Shown here piece after piece: positions 1 to 8,228 of a stretch of 45,218 nucleotides of DNA. The stretch lies in NCBI GenBank assembly GCA_016839815.1, contig JAEOTM010000159.1, positions 1 to 45,218 of the forward strand, written 5' to 3'. The DNA is from Candidatus Hodarchaeota archaeon (lineage in GTDB: Archaea > Asgardarchaeota > Heimdallarchaeia > Hodarchaeales > Hodarchaeaceae). Position numbers and translations under genes: made by a program. The notes under the pieces were generated by a model that saw nothing but the letters and a program-made list of their open reading frames with translations, did not search any database and was not told the origin of the DNA. Numbering within the stretch: the first letter of the stretch is position 1; every line of letters starts with the position of its first letter.

Positions 1-147
1 ACACCTTTAGGATATGGAAGAGATATTACTTACTTTCTCAGATTGGAAGTTCTATGGATTCCGATTGTGCTATATGGTTTAACAATTTTCTTTGCTGGTG
101 TTGTTTTCTCATACTTACGTATTTTTAAAAAATACAAAACAAAATGA
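1..147 (+). CDS. C-terminal end of a membrane protein (partial)
   Basis: Frame 1 is open from the window edge to a TGA at 145-147 and gives 48 residues. They contain one clear transmembrane helix (WIPIVLYGLTIFFAGVVFSY) followed by a short basic tail (KKYKTK), so this is the end of an integral membrane protein with its C-terminus probably in the cytoplasm. The gene begins outside the window and I do not recognise the family. It stops 7 nt before the RNase HI start, which suggests co-transcription. Confidence 0.55.
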   Translation, partial: TPLGYGRDITYFLRLEVLWIPIVLYGLTIFFAGVVFSYLRIFKKYKTK

Positions 148-154
148 ATCAGTG

Positions 155-586
155 ATGACTAGTTTAAGTGGATTTACAATCTATACTGATGGAGCCGCAC
201 GGGGTAATCCAGGACCCGCAGCTGCAGCCTTTCTTGTCTTAGAAAATGGGAAAATTGTACATAAGCATAGTTCTTTCCTCGGTACTCAGACAAACAATCA
301 AGCAGAGTACCAAGCAATTATTAGTGCACTAAAAAATACTAAACAATTCACAAAAAAGCATATCCAGATATACTCTGATAGTGAACTTATAGTCAAACAG
401 TTAAATGGAGAATTTCAAGTCAAAAGTCCACGATTAAGAGGTCTATATCAGGAAGTAATTACTAGAATTCGAGATTATTCATCAGTTGAATTTTTCCATG
501 TCCCACGGACTAATCCATGGATCAAGAAAGTAGATAAATTGTGTAATGAAGAACTTGATCGACGACGCATAATAAAGTCTTCTTAA
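155..586 (+). CDS. rnhA: Ribonuclease HI (archaeal type)
   Basis: 143-residue RNase H-fold enzyme that cleaves the RNA strand of RNA-DNA hybrids. The four acidic catalytic positions are visible: Asp in YTDGAARGNPGP, Glu in NNQAEYQA, Asp in YSDSELIVKQLNG and the last Asp in KKVDKLCNEELD. The glycine/proline-rich first strand matches archaeal RNase HI and plant-type homologues, and the length is normal. I chose the ATG at 155. An in-frame ATG at 92 would add 21 residues that overlap the upstream membrane-protein gene and lie before the first strand. The final loop NPWIKK replaces the usual NPxAD-type sequence, but the Asp is kept three residues later. Confident family call. Confidence 0.93.
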   Translation: MTSLSGFTIYTDGAARGNPGPAAAAFLVLENGKIVHKHSSFLGTQTNNQAEYQAIISALKNTKQFTKKHIQIYSDSELIVKQLNGEFQVKSPRLRGLYQEVITRIRDYSSVEFFHVPRTNPWIKKVDKLCNEELDRRRIIKSS

Positions 587-590
587 ACTG

Positions 591-1757
591 TTATAGATTA
601 TCCCAGTACGTTTTTCTTTCTCTATCAGGCATTAACGCATTCCGACGGTATTTGAATCCGGGATATCCAGTCGATAGGGGGTCAATCTTTTCAATCAACC
701 TCAAAACTCGTTTTATTTCTTCAGAAGGACGTTTTTCTGAACTCAAAACGTCGATGACTTTAACATCTGACTCCAATTCTAGAAGGAGAGCATAAGAACT
801 TATATAAGCCTTGATGAACGAATCTGAGATCATTAATATAATCACGATGCATATACACAGAATTAATGAGGACTCTTGGATGATATAATTTTCAGAGGTT
901 GCAGAATACATAACCAATCCAAAAAGTGCAAGATATAATGTGAATAAAGTATTGTGTATAAGATAATAAACATTATATAGGAAACGTTTTTCTAATGAGA
1001 GCCAGCAAAGTTCTCGAACACAATAAATTATACTGTCCTCTCGCTCTGTCTGAAAATGAGCAATTTTTGAATAAGCTAGATATACTACCTTATCAACTGC
1101 TGCTCCTATTGCTAATTTCCCATAATAATTAGGAGGTAAATCCGCAAGTCTAATTTTAACATTCCCAAATCCTAATTTTTTTCCCCACTCTTTCAGCTCA
1201 ATCCTCATCTCTTCATCAGGTGTACGATCATCTAATGCCATTACTCTCTGATTATAGCTATCTATATGATTTAAAAACGAATTTAAGATTAATAGCACAC
1301 TTATAAATACTACGACTAGTCCTACAATCTGTAAAATACCAGTTATAGGCAGCTCGGACCCTTCTTCTGCATTACTACTAAAGAGAGAGAATATCAGGAG
1401 AAGAAAGAAGAGTGGGAAAAGTGCGGATTGAATACGAAGACCAAAAACTTCAAGGATTCTAATAAAATCTTGGACAATTGACCCTGTCACACGAAATTTT
1501 CTCATTCTACCATAGATTCTTTGGGTTGAGACCACTCCTATGAATAAGAAAAAGATACTAATTAGAGCTATAATTGATAAGCCAATATCTTGATCAAAGA
1601 ATACTACTAGAAGCACAGTTAGGCTAGTAAGTATTATCGGTATTATAATTAACTGAATGAAGAGAAGAAATTTATTCTTTCCTAATATCATAAAAGGATC
1701 TAGTTCTGGATCGTGAGCTTTCTTATGCATTCCCAATGAGACTTCATATTCTTTCAT
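591..1757 (-). CDS. Ste24/M48-like membrane protein lacking the zinc histidines
   Basis: 388-residue integral membrane protein with about six hydrophobic helices: two near residues 30-75, two near 110-160 and two near 262-310. Residues 185-255 resemble the M48 peptidase core (a strand pattern followed by KLAIGAAVDKVVYLAYSK, then a helix). Where HExxH is expected the sequence reads RELCW (residues 248-252), so both zinc-binding His are replaced while Glu249 stays. The downstream ExxxD motif is present as ELESD (327-331), and the DPLSTGYPGF segment (359-368) resembles the late DPL..Y segment of Ste24. Seen: motif layout and missing histidines. Inferred: a non-catalytic M48/CAAX-protease-like scaffold or chaperone. 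It ends 4 nt from the convergent RNase HI gene. If the distant homology is wrong, it is simply an unknown multi-pass protein. Confidence 0.55.
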   Translation of the reverse strand: MKEYEVSLGMHKKAHDPELDPFMILGKNKFLLFIQLIIIPIILTSLTVLLVVFFDQDIGLSIIALISIFFLFIGVVSTQRIYGRMRKFRVTGSIVQDFIRILEVFGLRIQSALFPLFFLLLIFSLFSSNAEEGSELPITGILQIVGLVVVFISVLLILNSFLNHIDSYNQRVMALDDRTPDEEMRIELKEWGKKLGFGNVKIRLADLPPNYYGKLAIGAAVDKVVYLAYSKIAHFQTEREDSIIYCVRELCWLSLEKRFLYNVYYLIHNTLFTLYLALFGLVMYSATSENYIIQESSLILCICIVIILMISDSFIKAYISSYALLLELESDVKVIDVLSSEKRPSEEIKRVLRLIEKIDPLSTGYPGFKYRRNALMPDRERKTYWDNL

Positions 1758-1971
1758 TATTCAGTAACCCTCAATTTATCTATCTAAAACGGTAGTAAAC
1801 TACTTTAGAGAGTTTACAACACTATCTTTCTATTTACCGGGTGATAATCCCAAAAAAACTGGCTATTCCCCCTCTCACTCTAGTATTTTTAAAAGGAATT
1901 TCTTTTTGACATTTGCAGAATAACTTTCTAAATTATAATGACTGAATGCTATTATACTCAATTTCTCGTAT

Positions 1972-1978
1972 TATAAAG
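1972..1978 (+). promoter_or_regulatory. TATA box of the solute-binding protein gene
   Basis: TATAAAG lies 24 nt before the ATG at 2002. With the usual archaeal spacing of about 25 nt from TATA to the transcription start, the mRNA would start at or very near the ATG, so a leaderless transcript is likely. The rest of 1758-2001 holds only a 6-bp inverted repeat (GTAAAC/GTTTAC near 1796-1818). Confidence 0.4.
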
Positions 1979-2001
1979 AGTTAGAAAATGAGTGATACAA
2001 G

Positions 2002-3006
2002 ATGAACACTCCAAAACTTAAATTCTTCTTAGTTGTTCTACTATTTTTGGCACAAATTCCGTTAATACAGGATCTCAAGGCAGTAAATGATACAAATGAT
2101 ACCCTTCAGGAAATTTATGACCGTGGTTATCTTCTCATTGGATCAGATGCAACATATCCACCATTCGAACAGATAAATAGGAGCACAAATCTAGTAGAGG
2201 GATTTGATATCGATCTTGCTCATCAAGTGGCAATTGCTTTAGGAGTCGGATTAAAAGTAAAGACTTCAGCATGGGATCCTATTATTCCCAATCTCCAAGC
2301 AAACCAGTTTGATGTAATAATTTCTGCTATGCCTATTACAGAAGAACGTGAAGAGCATATCGATTTTACTCGCTGGTATTATAAATTCCATCAAGCAATC
2401 TTAGTCGAAGCTGGGAATCCACTAGGTATCTGGGCCGAAACTGATCTAAATGCAACGATTACGATAGGTGTCGAATCGGGTACTATTTCTGATAACTGGG
2501 CACAGGAATATTTGAATGATAGTGTCACTCTCTATACTTTTGATAACATTTTCCTTGCTATTGCTGCACTTAAACAAGGATCTGTGGATGTCGTATTGGG
2601 TGATTACCCGATTTTAGCTAGGGATGAACAAGAAAGTGGACAAACAAAAGTAGTGGATATCTTCGCTTCTAAAGATTTAGGATTTGCATGCCGAACAGGT
2701 GATGATAATCTCCGAAATGCATTGAATGATGTTCTCGATACTCTTCTTGGGTCTGATGAATCGAACCCCAATCCCACAGATCTCTATAATACAATTTATT
2801 ATAAATGGTTTGGCGTTTCTGCATGGGACATAGGATATTTTGGAAGTGTTACTGATGCTGAAATTTCCTATGTATGGTTTGAAGATCCCACAACTACTAG
2901 AAAGTCTACAACAATCCCCAAAATATCTCCTGCATTCTCCCTATTCCCCTTTCTATATCTTATTCCAATTGCTGTAAATTATAGAAAGAATTTGAAGAGA
3001 AATTAA
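2002..3006 (+). CDS. Membrane-anchored amino-acid-type solute-binding protein (SBP_bac_3)
   Basis: 334-residue extracellular substrate-binding protein of the ABC polar amino-acid family (PF00497). An N-terminal signal peptide (residues 5-27) is followed by the typical start of the domain (LLIGSDATYPPFE, then GFDIDLAHQVA) and by DVIISAMPITEEREEHIDFT, the family signature in the first lobe. The mature domain runs to about residue 275. A Thr/Ser linker (DPTTTRKSTTIPK) then leads into a hydrophobic helix and a basic tail (YRKNLKRN), so the protein is held in the membrane by its C-terminus. No permease or ATPase gene is in the window, so it either serves a transporter encoded elsewhere or works as a receptor-like sensor. 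The substrate cannot be read from the sequence. Confidence 0.88.
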   Translation: MNTPKLKFFLVVLLFLAQIPLIQDLKAVNDTNDTLQEIYDRGYLLIGSDATYPPFEQINRSTNLVEGFDIDLAHQVAIALGVGLKVKTSAWDPIIPNLQANQFDVIISAMPITEEREEHIDFTRWYYKFHQAILVEAGNPLGIWAETDLNATITIGVESGTISDNWAQEYLNDSVTLYTFDNIFLAIAALKQGSVDVVLGDYPILARDEQESGQTKVVDIFASKDLGFACRTGDDNLRNALNDVLDTLLGSDESNPNPTDLYNTIYYKWFGVSAWDIGYFGSVTDAEISYVWFEDPTTTRKSTTIPKISPAFSLFPFLYLIPIAVNYRKNLKRN

Positions 3007-3027
3007 CGATGAATTCTTGAAATTTCG

Positions 3028-4098
3028 TTAAACAGAGACGATCCATCCGTACGAATCATCAATCATTCCATATTGAATCCCGATTAGTTGATCATAAATC
3101 TTTTGTGTCATCTCACCAATTTGAAAATTATTGATGATATGTTCCTGACCTTGATAACGAAGACACCCGACAGGCGCGATACTAGCGGCTGTTCCAGCAC
3201 CGAAACATTCTTGTAAAGAACCATCTTTGGTTCCTGCCACAATATCATCCATTGAAAGAGCTTCTTCTTTAATAGAATATCCAAAGTCTTTAGCCATCTG
3301 AATAACACTTTCACGAGTCAATCCAGGTAATATTGTCCCACTATCCAGAGGAGCTGTGTATAAAGTATCCTGGTAAACAAAGAAGATATTCATGGCCCCT
3401 ACTTCTTCAACATACTTTCTATGAATTGCATCTAACCATAGGACTTGGCTATATCCTTGTTCTAACGCTTTCTGGCCAATTAGTAAGCTGGCCGCATAAT
3501 TACCCCCTGTTTTTGCATATCCTGTTCCTCCAGGTGCTGCTCTGATGTAATTTTCACTTACCCAGATCTTAATGGGTTTAAATCCTTCTGGAAAATACGG
3601 ACCAACTGGGGAAAGGATGATGTAGAATAGATAATCATCGGAAGGAATAACTCCTAGTCTTCCTTGAGTTCCTATCATCGTAGGACGAATATAAAGTGAT
3701 GACCCAATTTTCTTAGGAGCCCAATCTCTTTCTAAATCTAAAAGCATTTTTAATGAATCCAGATATATCTCTGGGGTAATTTCTGGCATTGCCATGCGTT
3801 TTGCGGAGTTATTAAACCGTTTCACATTCAATTCGGGTCGAAAAAGATTTAGTTTTCCCTCCTTGGTGCGATATGCTTTTTGACCTTCAAAAATTGTCTG
3901 ACCATATTGAAGAGCAATAGCTGAAGGTTCTAACATAAGAGGACCATATTTGGTTATTCTAGGATCCTTCCATTCCCCAGCTCGATAATTAATCTTAAAC
4001 ATTCTATCAGTAAAATATTTTCCGAATTCCAGTACATTCTCCTGTTCGTATTTCCTCTTAAACTCATTTTCTGGAATCTGTTCTTGTCTTATCTTCAA
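3028..4098 (-). CDS. ilvE: Branched-chain amino acid aminotransferase
   Basis: 356-residue fold-type IV PLP aminotransferase that interconverts Leu, Ile and Val with their 2-oxo acids using glutamate/2-oxoglutarate (EC 2.6.1.42). The PLP lysine is K196 in GTGYAKTGGNYAAS. The family signature around QVLWLDA and EVGAMNIFFV and the glycine-rich phosphate-binding segment ECFGAGTAASI are intact, and the length matches group II (eukaryote-like) BCATs. The start is TTG at 4098, supported by GGAAGG about 8 nt upstream (GAGGAAGGTAAAATA TTG); no ATG lies near. Its 3' end faces the 3' end of the binding-protein gene 21 nt away. Cytoplasmic amino-acid metabolism. Confidence 0.95.
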   Translation of the reverse strand: MKIRQEQIPENEFKRKYEQENVLEFGKYFTDRMFKINYRAGEWKDPRITKYGPLMLEPSAIALQYGQTIFEGQKAYRTKEGKLNLFRPELNVKRFNNSAKRMAMPEITPEIYLDSLKMLLDLERDWAPKKIGSSLYIRPTMIGTQGRLGVIPSDDYLFYIILSPVGPYFPEGFKPIKIWVSENYIRAAPGGTGYAKTGGNYAASLLIGQKALEQGYSQVLWLDAIHRKYVEEVGAMNIFFVYQDTLYTAPLDSGTILPGLTRESVIQMAKDFGYSIKEEALSMDDIVAGTKDGSLQECFGAGTAASIAPVGCLRYQGQEHIINNFQIGEMTQKIYDQLIGIQYGMIDDSYGWIVSV

Positions 4099-4210
4099 TA
4101 TTTTACCTTCCTCTGTTCTATAAAGAAATATCAGTAGAGAATTGATATATATTATTCTTCGAATGTTTGGGTATCAACAAACCTACAAATTGAATCTAGG
4201 AAGTGTAGAC

Positions 4211-5392
4211 ATGGTTGATCTAGATGAGAGTTTACCTGAAGCAGAGGTCTTACGCGAGCTCAAGGGACAACTAGGAATTTCTCTGAGAATAGGGAGAGAA
4301 ATCATGATTCAAAACAACCATATTGTAGGTATGAACTTAAGTGGACTGAATTTAACAAAATTACCTGACTCAATCGGAGATTTACAACATCTAATGGGGC
4401 TTAAGGCAATATCCAATCAAATAACCTCTGTACCTGATTCATTAGGTCAACTCATCCACTTACATACTTTAGATTTGAGACGAAATAGAATCAAATCTAT
4501 TCCAAATTCTTTGGGTAAACTTAGAAGTCTACATACGTTATCCTTATCCCATAATAAGTTAAACACACTCCCTGATGAGCTGGGTAACTTAAAAGAACTG
4601 AAAGCACTCGAGATTGATGCTAATCAATTTAAAGAGCTTCCTGAAGTCCTAATCCACCTCTCTTCCCTAGAATCTCTTGACTATTCAAGAAACAATTCCG
4701 AAAATTTCCCCGAAATTATCTACCAACTGACTAACCTACATTCATTAAAGGCTGAAATGAATCATTTCCGTACGCTTCCTGACACCATTTGTAACCTCAA
4801 ACAGCTCATCACGCTTGATTTATCCTCTAACTCTTTTACAGAATTTCCAGAAGCAGTATGTCAACTCGCTAGCTTACGACTATTAAAAATTTCCGGTTGT
4901 AGGCTTAAAACTATACCGAAATCTCTTGGTAGATTATCAAATCTCAGATCATTAGACCTTGGAGGGAATCTATTATCTGAACTCCCTGACGAATTGAGAT
5001 TACTAACCAAATTAACTCACTTGAATCTTAGGGGGAACTCCTTAACGAAACTTCCTGATGTTTTCCAAGATTTCCAAAACCTAAGAGTCCTTCAAATTGG
5101 TGATAATGAACTTAAAACAGTACCTGAATCTTTAGGCACCCTTGACAATCTCCGTCAGCTTGATTTGAAGAAAAATCTAATTTCCAATCTCCCTGAATCA
5201 TTCTCAAATCTCAAAAAACTTGAGTTCTTAGACTTGTCCAAAAATCACACGTTTTCAGCGTTCTTTTTAACTCATTGGGTAATAGATAGTCCATTTGAGA
5301 TGGATCCAATGATTGAAAATGGTCCTGTGTATCAGATTCAACAATGGCTGACAAAACTCAAGCAAATGGGTTGCACAATAATTCTGAAATAA
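4211..5392 (+). CDS. Leucine-rich repeat protein of the Ras-group/SHOC2-like class
   Basis: About 393-residue cytoplasmic protein (no signal peptide) made almost entirely of 13 consecutive 23-residue LRRs with the consensus LxxLPxxLxxLxxLxxLdLxxNx (for example LKTIPKSLGRLSNL). The N-terminal 40 residues are acidic and helical. The C-terminal 50 residues break the periodicity and end in an amphipathic helix (QIQQWLTKLKQM). This 23-residue class resembles plant and animal intracellular Ras-group LRR proteins, so a protein-binding scaffold role is likely, but the partner is unknown. I prefer the ATG at 4211 because AGGAAG lies 7 nt upstream. In-frame alternatives are ATG at 4163 and TTG at 4142, without a ribosome-binding site. 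The gene is divergent from ilvE. Confidence 0.88.
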   Translation: MVDLDESLPEAEVLRELKGQLGISLRIGREIMIQNNHIVGMNLSGLNLTKLPDSIGDLQHLMGLKAISNQITSVPDSLGQLIHLHTLDLRRNRIKSIPNSLGKLRSLHTLSLSHNKLNTLPDELGNLKELKALEIDANQFKELPEVLIHLSSLESLDYSRNNSENFPEIIYQLTNLHSLKAEMNHFRTLPDTICNLKQLITLDLSSNSFTEFPEAVCQLASLRLLKISGCRLKTIPKSLGRLSNLRSLDLGGNLLSELPDELRLLTKLTHLNLRGNSLTKLPDVFQDFQNLRVLQIGDNELKTVPESLGTLDNLRQLDLKKNLISNLPESFSNLKKLEFLDLSKNHTFSAFFLTHWVIDSPFEMDPMIENGPVYQIQQWLTKLKQMGCTIILK

Positions 5393-5410
5393 TTCTTGAA
5401 TCTTCGTCAA

Positions 5411-5451
5411 CTTTCCCTATTTTAGTTGATAAACAACTATAATAGAGAAAG
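5411..5451. terminator. Strong hairpin between convergent genes
   Basis: Arms CTTTCCCTATTTTAGTTG (5411-5428) and CAACTATAATAGAGAAAG (5434-5451) pair at 16 of 18 positions around the 5-nt loop ATAAA. It sits 18 nt after the LRR stop and before the 3' end of the convergent Nudix gene. A two-way terminator or mRNA 3'-end structure is the simplest reading. No long T run follows, so termination itself is inferred. Confidence 0.5.
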
Positions 5452-5528
5452 ATTAGTCGAGGTAGGACGAAATACAGTGGATATAAAAAGTAATAAAGCT
5501 ATATAATCTGTGTCAACTTATTCGAATA

Positions 5529-6017
5529 TTATCCATCCAACAAGCCTAGTGTTTCCAACAGTAGGGGGAGCATTTCTCCTTGTCCTGCTATTAACTCGGG
5601 CATATCTTTTTCTAAGTGTATCCATCGATATTGAAGTATTATTATGTGTCCAGGATCGAGACTGGGAGTGCGTTCGACAATTTTCCAAGTTGAACGGGTC
5701 TCTTCTTCACATTGAAAGTGGAAGAAATACCGTTCGTGAGTCATTGTTTTATCATAAACCGATGGATCGAATGTGTACCTTGTCTTACCCAAAAAGGATA
5801 ATAGAATCGCATTCTCCAGTCCAGTTTCTTCCAATACTTCCCGAATTACTGCTGTCTTAATATTTTCTTCCTTTTCAACAGTTCCTCCTGGAACTTGAAT
5901 ACCTGCTTCAGATAAAGGCACACCGGTTTGGGGATCTGGTTGTTCAAAGACAAGAAGCTTATCACCCTTGGTTATGTAGGCATATACTTTCTTCTTAATG
6001 ATTAAATTATCAGTCAT
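5529..6017 (-). CDS. Nudix hydrolase
   Basis: 162-residue Nudix (MutT-like) hydrolase that cleaves nucleoside diphosphates linked to another group. The Nudix box Gx5Ex7REUxEExGU is complete at residues 45-67 (G45, E51, R59 E60, E63 E64, G66). The segment before it (VPLSEAGIQVPGG) is typical of the fold. The substrate cannot be told from sequence. The gene starts with ATG at 6017, 6 nt after the stop of the upstream transglutaminase-like gene on the same strand, so the two probably form an operon. Confidence 0.9.
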   Translation of the reverse strand: MTDNLIIKKKVYAYITKGDKLLVFEQPDPQTGVPLSEAGIQVPGGTVEKEENIKTAVIREVLEETGLENAILLSFLGKTRYTFDPSVYDKTMTHERYFFHFQCEEETRSTWKIVERTPSLDPGHIIILQYRWIHLEKDMPELIAGQGEMLPLLLETLGLLDG

Positions 6018-6023
6018 TCCTCA

Positions 6024-6962
6024 TTAGTCCAAAGGTGTGACTTTTGGTGGAGAACGAAACCACTCATGAGCTACACTACTAGTATGTTTGACTGTTACTT
6101 GATAATCTGCTAGGGCTGGATTAAATTCTTCAACCTTTAAGATAACATAATTCTTCTTGTAAAAACCAATATTGTTCATTGCTAAATCTACTGGTACCCA
6201 AAATACTTTAGGAGAAAAAATTTCAGCCCATGCATGTCCTTCTACTGAATTACCATTTTCAGAGATGTAATATCCTGTTAATCTCCGAGACGGAATACCT
6301 CTCAAGCGTGCAAGAGTAATAAATAAGTCAGTAAACTCATCACAGTCACCAATTCCATAAAGTAATACTTTTTGAGCTCCCAACCGTTTCTCTTGATTTT
6401 CTCGAACTTTAATTTTATCTAGCACGTGTAAACTTGCATTATTAACCCAAGTATTCATATGTTCTTTGTTAAACCACTCCTCATTAACGATTTCATCCAT
6501 TAATGAGCTTTGAATAGGCCAGTACTGTGAACTTTCGGTGTAACGTTGCCTTTCTTCTGCAGATATATCAGAAATTTCCCCCCAATTGTCACTCATGGAG
6601 ATTTGCTGCACAATAGGTTCGATTTGAACCGTTCGATTAAAAGATATGGATCCACGTTGATGGACTTTTTTATTAAAGATAAAAAACGAATTCAGCTTTT
6701 TATGTTGAAGTTTACAATCTTTCGGTCCTTGGAGTAGTGTCACTTTCTGACGATAGGGAGGATAATGAAAAAATTTTATTCTTAGGATAGGAGAACCAGT
6801 TGTTCGATATCTTAATTGTTCTTGGTGGTGAAAGTTCCAAGAATTCACATTATCTAAATTATTCATCCCTACTACATCGAAGTTATTATATTCTGACCAC
6901 ATAATAGATCTTGCTATAAACTTGCAGCTAATACTTCTCATCAGGAGATTCGATTTGATCAA
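6024..6962 (-). CDS. Transglutaminase-like cysteine protein
   Basis: 312 residues if the TTG at 6962 is used. The transglutaminase-like core (PF01841 type) spans about residues 195-275 with the complete triad C207 (YGIGDCDEFTDLF), H243 (VEGHAWAEIF) and D259 (FWVPVDLAM). The N-terminal 190 residues form a beta-rich domain that may bind substrate. No signal peptide is visible, so it probably acts in the cytoplasm as a protease, amidase or cross-linker. The start is uncertain: TTG 6962 overlaps the divergent DUF123 start, and ATG at 6941, 6902 or 6866 are alternatives, none with a clear ribosome-binding site. A decayed copy of the last part of this gene lies at 14107-14187. Confidence 0.85.
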   Translation of the reverse strand: MIKSNLLMRSISCKFIARSIMWSEYNNFDVVGMNNLDNVNSWNFHHQEQLRYRTTGSPILRIKFFHYPPYRQKVTLLQGPKDCKLQHKKLNSFFIFNKKVHQRGSISFNRTVQIEPIVQQISMSDNWGEISDISAEERQRYTESSQYWPIQSSLMDEIVNEEWFNKEHMNTWVNNASLHVLDKIKVRENQEKRLGAQKVLLYGIGDCDEFTDLFITLARLRGIPSRRLTGYYISENGNSVEGHAWAEIFSPKVFWVPVDLAMNNIGFYKKNYVILKVEEFNPALADYQVTVKHTSSVAHEWFRSPPKVTPLD

Positions 6963-7428
6963 ACTAGACCAGATTCCAGATAAGCCAGGAACCTATATTC
7001 TCGTTCTTCAAGTTTGTGAAAACGTTCTAATTCAGGTCAAGACGTTACAATGGACTTTGAACCCAGGGATCTATCTGTATTTTGGTTCAGCTAAAGGAAG
7101 AGGTTCTTCTTCGCTAAAAAATAGAATTAAACGTCACTTTAACTCGGAAAAGACAGTATTCTGGCATATTGATTATCTTACAACGCACCCTTCAATTACT
7201 CTCCAGTGTGCATATCTTAACATAAATATCCAAAGCACTGAGTGTCAAAATCTGAAAGAAATGTCAAAAACTACAGAAATGGAAATTCTTTCTAGATTCG
7301 GAAGTTCAGATTGTAAACAAAAATGTGGTGGGCACTTAGGATACTTAACTGAAGGGAATTTTACTCTTAAGCGACTTGATTACCTACTTAAAAAATGGAA
7401 ATGGAAGGGAATTGTAGATAAAACTTAA
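6955..7428 (+). CDS. DUF123 / Uri-superfamily (GIY-YIG-related) nuclease
   Basis: 157-residue protein of the COG1833 type. The N-terminus has KPGTYILVL and then GIYLYFGSAKG with LKNRIKRHF, matching the GIY...YxG and following Arg/His pattern of GIY-YIG-like folds. The C-terminal part has the DUF123 signature: a TEC...EMEI helix, FGSSDC and CGGHLGYL with paired Cys and His. Members are small presumed endonucleases, sometimes fused to endonuclease III, so a DNA repair role is possible but unproven. I chose TTG 6955 because AGGAG (6943-6947) lies 7 nt upstream; TTG at 6922 lacks a site. The start codon sits in the palindrome TTGATCAA (6955-6962), which also supplies a TTG for the opposite-strand gene. 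Confidence 0.82.
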   Translation: MIKLDQIPDKPGTYILVLQVCENVLIQVKTLQWTLNPGIYLYFGSAKGRGSSSLKNRIKRHFNSEKTVFWHIDYLTTHPSITLQCAYLNINIQSTECQNLKEMSKTTEMEILSRFGSSDCKQKCGGHLGYLTEGNFTLKRLDYLLKKWKWKGIVDKT

Positions 7429-7456
7429 AATGATCAGTTATTTCCCAACAATTCTC

Positions 7457-7490
7457 GATGAATATAAATCATTATAAATCCCGAATCTTC
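7457..7490 (+). promoter_or_regulatory. Duplicated promoter block, copy 1
   Basis: GATGAATATAAATCATTATAAAT followed by CCGAATCTTC is shared almost base for base with 14212-14245. It contains TATA-like ATATAAAT and TTATAAAT. In both copies it ends about 80-85 nt before a TTG start that encodes MPLGFR. Here the downstream reading frame is broken; at 14325 it is intact. Confidence 0.5.
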
Positions 7491-7571
7491 TATCTAATTT
7501 TGTAATCTACGACGAGTAAAGTTACATTTTTGTTTGTAATAATTACCATCAGTCACTGGTGAGGTATAAAA

Positions 7572-7664
7572 TTGCCATTAGGATTCAGAGGGAAAAAAAG
7601 AAAAGGGGCAAGGATGTTCTTCCTTGCTAATACTAGCGATGATTATTTGACTGTTGACGATTGA
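7572..7664 (+). pseudogene. Relic of a second copy of the proline-rich MPLGFR gene
   Basis: A TTG start preceded by TGGTGAGG encodes MPLGFRGKKRKG and then about 18 unrelated residues before TGA at 7662-7664 (30 codons in all). The first 12 residues and about 115 nt of upstream DNA match the start of the intact gene at 14325 (MPLGFRKKKKKK). The rest of that 274-residue protein is missing. It may be a translated micro-ORF, but decay of a duplicated gene explains it best. Confidence 0.6.
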
Positions 7665-7694
7665 TTTCACACTGTCTTTGGTTTGTGGATTGGA

Positions 7695-8228
7695 TTATGC
7701 CACTACCTCAAAGGGAAGGTTGTAAAAAAACCTACTCTCAAGATGTCTATGAACCACTTCATAGCCGTTATAATAGAATCCATAACCCTCATACCAATAC
7801 CATTCGATACTAAGCGTATGCCAGTCTGGTTCAAAGTACCCTGGTTCAAAGATATGATAGAAGAACTTCCATTTAATTGGTACTCCACCAGGATAGTAAG
7901 GCATAACAAATTCACCATCTTTGTCATTCCATGCAAAACGCAACATTTTGACTTCTTCACCGTCAAAAAGGACACGTACTTTAAAGGGTTGACAGAATAA
8001 CTCAAGATCTTTTTGATCTTCAGTCTGTCCTCGTGCTAAGATCAGTATACTTTCCTTTGAGGCTGAAATGGGGGGGAAGCCCATAAATGCTGGCCTTATT
8101 CGTTGTTCATCTGGAAAATTAATCACTTGATGACGTTGGCCTGCTTGAACTACTACTATCAATCCCAAAGCTAATATTAGAAAAGTTATAGATAGTATCT
8201 GTTTAGTCTTTTTCTTTGTTTGATCCAT
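7695..8228 (-). CDS. Small membrane-anchored or secreted protein, unknown family
   Basis: 177 residues. A basic N-terminus (MDQTKKKTKQ) is followed by one hydrophobic helix (residues 11-28), then a soluble beta-rich domain that becomes very aromatic toward the end (IEWYWYEGYGFYYNGYEVV), with several His. The topology is a signal anchor or signal peptide with the domain outside. I do not recognise the family. ATG at 8228 is the only sensible start. It lies alone between the duplication relic and a palindrome-rich intergenic region. Confidence 0.65.
   Translation of the reverse strand: MDQTKKKTKQILSITFLILALGLIVVVQAGQRHQVINFPDEQRIRPAFMGFPPISASKESILILARGQTEDQKDLELFCQPFKVRVLFDGEEVKMLRFAWNDKDGEFVMPYYPGGVPIKWKFFYHIFEPGYFEPDWHTLSIEWYWYEGYGFYYNGYEVVHRHLESRFFYNLPFEVVA

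Noticed and set aside
5510..5860. 116-codon plus-strand ORF opposite the Nudix gene
   Set aside because: Antisense to a gene with a complete Nudix box; no support of its own.
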